Source: Pollenia angustigena (Eukaryota > Arthropoda > Insecta > Diptera > Polleniidae). Taken from it: a stretch of 64,000 nucleotides of DNA. Position numbers and translations under genes: made by a program. Positions 55,904-64,000 of this stretch are shown here, in pieces; the first letter of the stretch is position 1, and every line of letters starts with the position of its first letter. The stretch is taken from the NCBI GenBank assembly GCA_930367215.1, contig OV884059.1, positions 237,273,803-237,337,802 of the forward strand, read 5' to 3'. The notes under the pieces were generated by a model. The model worked only from the letters and a program-made list of their open reading frames with translations. It did not search any database and was not told the DNA's origin.

Positions 55904-58605
55904 CAGGGTTGTCAGAAGTGGCGATTTCTCGCCAAACGTGGCGATTTTCAAACATGTTTGGCGACCTAATTTTTGATTTGGCGACATGGCGATTTTTTGG
56001 CGATATATAAAATAGTTAAAATCGCCAACTGGCTATTTTTGATGACCTATGAATTTGTTTTGAAATGCGTTAAATTCAATACTTAGAAATAAATTATTTT
56101 AATTCTCGTATTTTTATGAATGAAATTTCATTAAGTCTATAAACATTTTCACATTATACTTATATGTATGAGGAAATTTATTATCACAGATCAAATATGT
56201 TGAATCCTATCATACCTTTGGACGCTTATGAAACACAATGGAAAAAATAAGCGTTGGTTAATTGAAAGACAACTAAATAAGTTTAGGCCAACATTTTAAA
56301 GCTACAAGGATACGGTAGGTACGTAAAACTTTAAGGACTTTACTTTGGCTGTCCTTAATATGCAGTTATTACAACTAGTAATGCCTGTGTTGAAACTATG
56401 AACTTCACTAAAACTCGCCTTCGAATTAGAATGCAATAGGAACTTCTAGACGCGTTATTAGGAGTTATACAGGCATGTTCTGTAAATCACAAGATTTCAA
56501 ATCACTTGTGATTTTGAAATCACAATTATAATTAATGGGTGATTTGAAAACCACAAAAGTTTTAACTTAGTTAAAAATGGTGGAAACAAATGAGCAAGTA
56601 ATTTTAATCGGCGGCCACTTAGCTGACTGGTTTAAAATCACAATTATGAAAAAAGCTTTTTGTCCAGAACACATTTTTTGTGATTTCAAATAACTTTCAC
56701 AAAAAGTGATTTTCAGAACATATCTGATAAGTTATATGAATGGGAATAGTACATGTTGCACTTCTTTAGTACTTTCGTTGAAATAGACAAATAGCGAGTC
56801 TTGACGGTGAAGCGTTTTAGATATATAATAAAACTGCAACTATTGTATATGGTGCATTTCTAATATTTGTTTAGTACTGTCGCAAAAAATCTTTTTTTGT
56901 TGCTGTAAGTAGACTGCTATAAATTATTTTATAGTAAACATCGTACCATTTTTGTGTTCACTAACTATTTTTATTTCGCTCGAAATCAAAATTAAGCGAT
57001 TTTTTTTTAATTTTTGGCGTATTTAAGTGATACGGAACTAATTAAGCTTTTAGGATTTACAAAATTATTTTTAATAATTTAAAAAATATGTATTATATTG
57101 TCAAAAACTTGTAAACAAAGGCTTTGGCGATTTTGGCCATTTTTATACCCTCCACCACAATTAGTTGTGAAGAGGGTATATTCAGTTTGTCATTCCGTGT
57201 GAAACTTTTTTACTATTCAGCTCAGACCCTATAAAGTATATATATTCTGGGTCCTTGAGTAATTTTAAGTCGATTTAGCCATGTCCGTCTGTCTGTCCGT
57301 CTGTCCGTCTGTTGAAAACACGCTCACTTTCAAAAAACTCAAAAGAAATCAACAAACTTGGTGTCAAATTGCTTGTAGTTATCCTAAGCAGTTTGGGATT
57401 GAAATTCAGCAAAATCGGTTCAATAGGATCTGAGCTATTAATCAAAATGTAAAACCACCACCTAAAAAAAATTGATAATTTTGTTACAAAAACTAACATA
57501 AATGGTGGAAAAATGCACAGAATGATATAAGATTTCGCAACAATTCGTTTTATTCAACTGGAAATCACGCTGTGAAATTTCGTGAAGATCCATCAATAAT
57601 TTACCCTAGGCCCCATATAAGCCCTACTCCCGGAAAACAGTATATTAAGCCTAAAACCCTAACTAACAATGCCATCATTACAAATTTTGGCAAGTCACAG
57701 TTACATAGGACTAGAAATTAAACTGTTAAGTTTCGTGAAGATCGGTCCATAATTTACCATAGGCCCCATATAAAACCTACTTCCGGAAAACAACTTAGTA
57801 CGCCTAAAAACGTAAAAAATAATGCTATCATAACAAAATTTGGTACACCAAAGTTTTATAGAACTAAAAATAAATCTTTGTAATTTCGTGAAGATCGGTT
57901 CATAATTTACCATAGGCCCCATATAAACTTTACTCCCTGAAAACAACTTAGTACGCCTTAAAACGTAAAAAGTAACGCTAGCGTAACAAAATTTGGTACG
58001 TTACATTTTTTTAGGACTAGAAATAACACTGTGAAATTTCGTGACGATCGGTCCATAATTTACCTTAGGGCCCATATAAACTCTTCTACCGGAAAACAGT
58101 TTAGTACGCCTAAAACCGTAAAAAATAATGCAATTATAACAAATTTTGGCTCGTCACAGTTTAAAAGGACTATAAATGATACTGTGAAATTTCGTGAAGA
58201 TCGGTACATAATTTACCCTAGGCCCCATAGAAACCCTACTCCCGGAAACCGGTTTAGTACGCCTAAAACCATAATTAATAATGCTATCATAACAGAAATT
58301 GGTACGTCACAGTTTTTAAGGAAGAAATAACACTGTGAAATTTCGTGAAGATCGGTACATAATTTACACTAGGCCCCATAGAAACCCAACTATCGGAAAA
58401 CAGTTTAGTACACCTAAAACCATAATTAATAACAACTCGTCACAGTATAAGATAATAATAACAAATAGACATCATACAGATATTACTCCTTAAACATTCG
58501 AACTGTCGGTGGAGGGTATCAAAGATTCGGCACAGCCGAATATAGCACTCTAACTTGTTGATATTGAATTTGGCGAAAAAGGTCAAAATCAATCTGACAA
58601 CCCTG
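55904..58605. mobile_element. hAT-type element with perfect TSD, split by a later insertion
   Basis: It begins CAGGGTTGTCAGA and ends TCTGACAACCCTG. TAGCCAAC is duplicated at 55896-55903 and 58606-58613. Left and right ends repeat TTGGCGA motifs. Without the nested 1.42-kb element it is about 1.28 kb and non-coding. Confidence 0.85.
57140..58559 (+). mobile_element. 1.4-kb element with six 153-bp tandem units (copy B)
   Basis: Nearly identical to 41989-43427; I noticed about five substitutions and a 16-base shortening of the GTCCGTCT microsatellite. Same six units and same ends. It is inserted in the hAT-type element 55904-58605, so it is younger than that element. Confidence 0.75.
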
Positions 58606-58659
58606 TAGCCAACCATAATTCTAAATATTTTTGTTATCGGTGCCCATTCGAACAACTAT

Positions 58660-59271
58660 GTTTGCCTTACGTGCGCCAATGAGTCACAAAAAACGCATAA
58701 AACTGACCAAAAAATCTCGCATATTTAGATTATATGCCCAATAAATTTTGCAAATAACGTGTGCAGTATTCGTTGTGTGCCGCATGTTTTGTAAAGTAAT
58801 TTTGTCTTATGTTTTTGTTATTTCCACCTTTCGATTTAAATTCTACTTTACGAGTACATTTGCGATAAAGTCATTATTTAATAAACAAAAACACTTGTAA
58901 TTATTTTTATTTTCTATTTTGCTTGTATTATTTGAACTTTTGTTTTTACTACAAACTTAAAAGAGAAAAAAATTATAAAACAAATCACAATAAAAAGTCT
59001 ATTGAACTTGAAAAAAATATTCTTAAATAAAAAATTAAAACAAGTTTTTTCTGTTTTGTCAACAATAAAAAATTGTTAATTTAAAAATAGAAGTTGAAAT
59101 AAATTAAATTTAAAATTAAACATTTTAAAACTTAATCAAACAAGATAGTTCTTTATAATTTAATAACAATTGTTTAAATCTTTTTTTCAAACTTAAATTG
59201 AGTTTACAGGTTGAATGAAAATAATTCAAACAAAGTTGTAGAAAGATAGTTAATGGAGTTTCTTGTTTTAT
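58660..59271. other. no gene recognised
   Basis: AT-rich sequence with nothing that can be supported. Confidence 0.45.
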
Positions 59272-59321
59272 GAAGACTCCGACTCCGGTACAAAAATCTC
59301 AATTCCGACTCCACAGCCCTG
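59272..59321 (-). repeat. hAT-type terminal remnant
   Basis: Minus strand starts CAGGGCTGTGGAGTCGGAAT and repeats GGAGTCGGAGTC, a common insect hAT-like end. The other end was not found. Confidence 0.55.
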
Positions 59322-60330
59322 CATAAAATTACATAAAAATTAATCTTTGTTTGAATGTTATTTAAAAAGGCCATATATATTATTATTAAAAGTATTTAAT
59401 ACTCCATGGAAAGAAAATTCTTATAAATTACTATTTCAGCCCCGTAAAAACTATAGTTTTTTAACTCTGAGAGTATCATTAGTGTATCAATCGGCATTAC
59501 TAGGGAAAAGTCGGTGATAGTAGGAGTAGAAGCAAGTTACACCCCTTACAATGCGAGTATTTAAAATTGACGAAAAATCAATTTAAAAGAAGAAAAATAT
59601 TTTGATATCTGATAAACAACAATGCCCACAAAACGGAACGGGCTCTGCTAGCTTATTATATCGTCGGCTTAATATGCAAACCTGTTAACTCCATTTCAAC
59701 AAAAGAAACTTTTTATTTATCCTATTTGCTGCTTAAGAGGACAACCAAAAATATAGTAGGATTTACACACTTTTAGATTCAAATTGAAGAAAAACTACAT
59801 GCTGTGCTACGAAGCGTATCTCTTTCTCTACAACACGGCATCAAAATCTCAATTTACTTAAACACTGGATTTAGCAGGTTTGCATATTAAGCCGAAAATA
59901 TATTTTAGGCTTTGTTGTTTTTAAATTAAACTGTTTCAATTTGATCTTGCTTGTAACACTGGTTCTGCTTATTGTTGTTTAAATATTTAGTTTTTTTTTT
60001 TTTTTTTTTTGCTCAGCAATTCATTCACATTTTATTTTTGGTCAGTGTTATATAATTTCGTTTTTAATTTAATTTATTTGCTTTTTTTAAGTGATTTGCA
60101 TGAATTCCTTTGTTGTTGTTGTTATTGACGGCTTTTTGGTTGTAATTTGTTTAAGCCATTTTTTCACACGAAAAAGTTGTGTGTAAAAATCATGCAGTTT
60201 GTTATTTGTAAGACAACCTTTTGGTTTATTTTTATAAATTCCCTTTTAAATGAAAACAAAAGTGTTGATCATGTATTATGCTTTAGTTGCATTATATACA
60301 TACATACAAACATACATAAATATGTATGTA
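59322..60330. other. no gene recognised
   Basis: AT-rich, poly(T) near 59990-60010. No supported gene. Confidence 0.45.
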
Positions 60331-60819
60331 CAGGCAGAGAAAAAACATTTTCAATATGGTCACCTCCAACAAAACGTTTTCAACGAAAATTTTTAAACAT
60401 ATTATGGTTAAATTTAACCATATTATTGTCACCGGCAACCAGATTATGGTTAAATTAGTCCTTTATCAGGAAGCCGCAATCATATTATAGTTTCCTTTAA
60501 ACATATTATGGTTAAATTTGCAAATAATTAGTTTTTTAATGAATAAGAGTTTATATGCCTCTTTTCTAAGAGCAACATGCTTAGGTTGAACAACAACCAT
60601 GCTATTGTAAGTGTTAACATATGCTTGTTTTTTTTAATTATAATATGTTTTGAGAGAACCTTAATATGTTTGTGACTTTAAGATTAAGCACTTATTTAAC
60701 CATAATATGGTTGCCGGTGTCAATTATATGGATTAATTAACCATATGCTAAAAATTTTTCGTTCAAAATAGTTTCGTTGGAGAGGTGATCATATTGAAAA
60801 ACTCTTTTTTCTCTGGGTG
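60331..60819. mobile_element. 490-bp element with about 115-bp inverted ends
   Basis: The left end has CAGAGAAAAAAC, TTCAATATGGTCACCTCCAA and GTCACCGGCAACCA; the right end is the imperfect complement, through TGGTTGCCGGTGTCAA to TTTTTTCTCTG. ATATTATGGTTAAATTT repeats inside. The TSD is not clear. Confidence 0.7.
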
Positions 60820-61675
60820 TATATATTTTAAATTTTATTGCATTTTTGGTTGTTCCTCTTTTTTGCCTTTATGCAGTTTTTAGTTTGATTTTTGACCGGA
60901 AAGTGTTAATAAACTTTAGTTTTAAATGTTTTGTTTAATAATTGTTTGTTTGTATGCTCACTTTATAAAACCACGCATCCAATGAGTGATGTAACTTTTT
61001 TATACCGGGAATCACTGGTTTGTTGTTTTTCTTTTTTTTTTTATTATTTTGGTGTCTTTTTTCTTTTGTTATAATTGTTTTGACGGCCGTATGAGAGTAA
61101 AATGATACCGTAATTTCAAAATTTCATTTGCGTATAAAAAATCATTTAAAAATGAAGGACATAATTATTGTGCAAATTTATATAAATAGGGAATCTTTAT
61201 GATACAAAGTCAAATATCTTCAATTTAATTCAATAAAGGTCCTTTATTAAAATAACTTTTGTCATGTTTTTGTTGTAATATACGTATCGGTGTTAAGATC
61301 ACAGACCACACAGAGGCGTCACGAGACAGAAAATATTGGATTTTTTCTGTCTTTTTCTTCGAAAGCTGCTTTTTCGCCTTTTTGAATTGATTGCGACAGT
61401 CTACCAAAAAACGATTTCTTTCTCTTTCTTCGAAAGCTGTCTGTCCTCACAAATGATGTGGGCATTTTTCATACGTCACTTTTTTCATCTCTGTATGCTC
61501 GATTTCGATTTTTCAATTAGCTCAATAGAAATAAGTTTTAATTAGGGATGTGACCGATACATTGGCGTTACTTTAAGCTTGCCAATGGCGATATTCTACT
61601 GTCCATACGATGGTACTTCTTTAATTTTTTAGAGTTTTTTTTAAACAATTTAATAACCAATGATCATTTTTTGCA
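60820..61675. other. no gene recognised
   Basis: It contains a direct repeat of TTTCTTCGAAAGCTG (about 61355 and 61426). Otherwise AT-rich, no gene. Confidence 0.45.
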
Positions 61676-61678
61676 TAA

Positions 61679-62187
61679 AGCCTGGTATTCTGTTCAACAT
61701 TTCACGTGAAATGCTGTCAAAACGCATATGGAGAAACTTGTGCGAAATATCTATGAAATAATATTGATAGAGTTATACTCTGTTCATTTTGTGAAAAAGT
61801 TCCGAAATGTTTCTGGCAACATTTTGTTTACAACTGCGAAATAATGTAAGCTGCACTTATTTCACGTGGAATTTTAAGCAAAAGCAAAAAAGTATGAACT
61901 GATTATTAAATAAGAAATAAAAAATTTAAATAACACAAACGGTAACAGTTTTTTATCCATATTTACTTTCTTTTTTTATAAAATTTTTTATTAAAAAAAA
62001 TAATTTTTAGTAAAATACATGCGGGGGTTATTTACATATGCAAAACAATGTCGTATACTTTGAAGGAACAAAAACGTCGAATTGTGCAAACTTGCAAGAT
62101 AGGTAACATTATTACATGTCAAAATTTTCGTGTAAAATAAGCAATGTTGCTCAACATTTTTCACAAATTTGAACAGAGTACTAGGCT
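61679..62187. mobile_element. 509-bp MITE with TAA duplication
   Basis: It begins AGCCTGGTATTCTGTTCAAC and ends with the near-complement GAACAGAGTACTAGGCT. TAA is at 61676-61678 and 62188-62190. Typical of PIF/Harbinger MITEs. Confidence 0.75.
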
Positions 62188-62794
62188 TAACAACCAAAAT
62201 AAATAATATATTAAGAAGCAGAGTATACACTTAAAACAGAATAATAAATTATTTCTTTTAATTCTTAAGCTGGAGGTCTGCACCACGCGTTCTATGCGAT
62301 TGATACTGTATTAGCCTTTTTTAAGACGCACTAATAGTAAATTTTAAAAAGTTATCGCAAAATAATGCGCTTCACAGTAAGACATACAGAGACGCGGTAA
62401 ATATATATATAACATTTGAAGAGCCATGTCATTCCCTTACTACGAAGCAGGTTTGTAAGGGAGCATATTAAAAAATAAGGGTAAGAAATAATTCCGTGTG
62501 AAGAACTAATCCTTACATTCATAAATTTTAATATGCGCTGAATAAAGCGCTTTCTGTGTCAAAAATGTAATGATTCAAAGTGTGAACTCGCCATATAAAA
62601 TTCTTGTTTTCCGTAGGCGCTATGGTAAGCGATACTCTTACATTTCTCACATACAAACTAGTCTACTTTTTTTACAGATTCATAAACGCATTAATATATT
62701 GAACGCAAGTTGGGGACCTCCAGCTACAGTACGTTTTACGGTTTTAATGTTTTTTCTCGCTAATATTTGCGAGAATAAAAACATCACTACAACA

Positions 62795-62880
62795 CTATAT
62801 TTTTTTTGATCCGCTTTAGTCACCTAACTGCAAAAATTATCCTTATTTCAAATTCTATGGTAAGTTTTTTTTTTAAAAAC
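62795..62880. repeat. 85-bp dispersed repeat, copy 2
   Basis: Matches 24147-24232 (TTTTTTTTGATCCGCTTTAG, CACCTAACTGCAAAAAT, GTAAGTTTTTTTTT). Confidence 0.65.
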
Positions 62881-63197
62881 ATTTTTTTCTATACATCTTT
62901 TCGGAACTTTGAAACGACGCACTCGATTTTGTTCAGCAATCCTTCAAAAAATTCTAAAGTACACAAGATTAAAGTCTTTCTAATATCACTTTTTTAATTA
63001 AGCTATTAGTTTTGGAGTTACTGAGGCACAAGTGGAAAAAACATTTTTTTTTTTGTTTAATTATAAAATATTTAAACTCAAAAAATTCATAAAAACTTTA
63101 AATCAACAAATACTTCTCAGTTTTAGTACTTCATCGTAAAGCTGCATCTTTTAAAAATAAGGTTAATTTTTTTTATGAAAATCCTTGGATAAATTCG

Positions 63198-63350
63198 TGT
63201 TTTATTCCCGATAAACTAAATTTAACATTTTTTATTGCAAATTTGCGTAGAGCAACATGTTTGAATTATTCTCGCAACATGTTGCTCTACCCATATTGCA
63301 ATAAAAATGTCAAACTAAGGTTCGTTCAATTTATTGGGAATAACCCAGGC
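63198..63350. repeat. long imperfect palindrome with a 15-bp perfect core
   Basis: GTAGAGCAACATGTT (63247-63261) and its complement (63276-63290) surround a 14-base loop. Outside them, TTTATTGCAA/TTGCAATAAA and ATTCCC...GGGAAT extend the pairing to about 70 bases per arm. Likely a foldback MITE. Confidence 0.65.
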
Positions 63351-63689
63351 AGAAAGAGACAATCACAACTATCAACATCAATACAACGTACTGTTTACCA
63401 AATTTACAATGTTGTCACAATATTAAAATGATAACGCCAAATGTGCGTCTTCCGACTCTTCTTTTTAGTGTTATCACAGTTCTGTAAATTTAAATCTACA
63501 ATGTTGGATTCACGAATTTAGAACGTAGTCACAACCGTCCTTCGACTCTTATTTTTAATATTGTTACAAATATAAATTCGCTAAATTAACAAGCTAAAAT
63601 TTGTATATTTTCTAACCTAAAATAGTTTTTGTGTTTTCATTTTAATACGACACTATTAAATTAATAAGACTACATTTTTGTATATACAG

Positions 63690-63898
63690 GGGTCCAATCA
63701 TCGCATACGATATCGAGCCAAATTGATCGAAATTATCCATATCTAATGAAATGTATTGAATTAAAAATAATAGCATTCGATATCGAGTAACTCGATATTA
63801 CCTTTATTGAGTTTTCATTTGATACGTCAGTGTCTATCGTATGCAAAAAATTCGATAGTTTATTCGATACGATAGTATCGAATGCGGTGATGAGACCC
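63690..63898. mobile_element. 209-bp MITE with CAG duplication
   Basis: It begins GGGTCCAATCATCGCATACG and ends with the imperfect complement CGAATGCGGTGATGAGACCC. CAG is at 63687-63689 and 63899-63901. The neighbouring unit at about 63964-63984 gives an empty-site paralogue (TATATACAGTGTTGTAGCGG). The interior is full of TCGATA/TATCGA motifs. Confidence 0.75.
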
Positions 63899-63901
63899 CA
63901 G

Positions 63902-63990
63902 CGTTGTAGCGGTATAGAATTATTATAAACAAGGTATTAGGAACTAAAGGTTTAATTCTTGTATATACAGTGTTGTAGCGGTATAGTTTT
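63902..63990. repeat. tandem GTTGTAGCGGTATAG repeat at window end
   Basis: GTTGTAGCGGTATAG recurs at about 63903 and 63972, each preceded by TATATACAG (the first copy split by the MITE). The unit is about 70 bases and may continue beyond the window. Confidence 0.6.
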
Positions 63991-64000
63991 ATGAAAAATT

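Noticed and set aside
61355..61441. Direct repeat TTTCTTCGAAAGCTG as transposon ends
   Set aside because: The two copies are direct, only about 70 bases apart, with no inverted partner or target duplication.

Overview
The window is AT-rich, intron-containing DNA from a higher fly, probably a schizophoran such as a blow fly or house-fly relative; species is not determined here. The evidence is two complete or near-complete P450 genes whose exons read closest to Drosophila phantom (Cyp306a1) and Cyp18a1, GT-AG introns, and a transposon population (Penelope-like, DD41D mariner, hAT, PIF/Harbinger-like, piggyBac-like and Helentron-like elements) typical of Diptera.

Region 1 (1-14 kb) is the only part with host genes. 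phantom (+ strand, visible exons from 675 to 5706) and Cyp18a1 (- strand, 13354 down to 7314) are convergent, about 1.6 kb apart. One enzyme makes ecdysone (25-hydroxylation) and the other inactivates ecdysteroids (26-hydroxylation and oxidation), so the pair controls both ends of hormone titre. The adjacency is an old arthropod arrangement. All splice sites visible here are GT-AG and phases agree. The first coding exon of phantom, with its start codon, is not in the window or not recognisable. Introns and the intergenic gap hold several short inverted-repeat transposons.

Region 2 (14-64 kb) has no host gene that I can support. It is a dense nest of transposons, many with readable target-site duplications (TSDs), which allows an insertion order to be inferred. 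The main pieces are: a Penelope-like element with reverse transcriptase and GIY-YIG endonuclease, flanked by about 285-bp inverted arms that each carry a hammerhead ribozyme motif (18.8-21.3 kb); two almost identical 1.4-kb elements with six 153-bp internal repeats (42.0-43.4 and 57.1-58.6 kb) and several older relatives; a hAT-type element from 45.0 to 51.2 kb that holds two smaller hAT-type elements and one 153-bp-repeat element; an internally deleted DD41D mariner (54.8-55.7 kb); a 1.24-kb element with 265-bp inverted arms (37.0-38.2 kb) that splits an old LINE remnant; and about a dozen miniature inverted-repeat elements (MITEs).

Coordinates of transposons were set by reading inverted ends and TSDs by eye. 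Superfamily names rest on TSD length and terminal bases unless a protein domain is mentioned.
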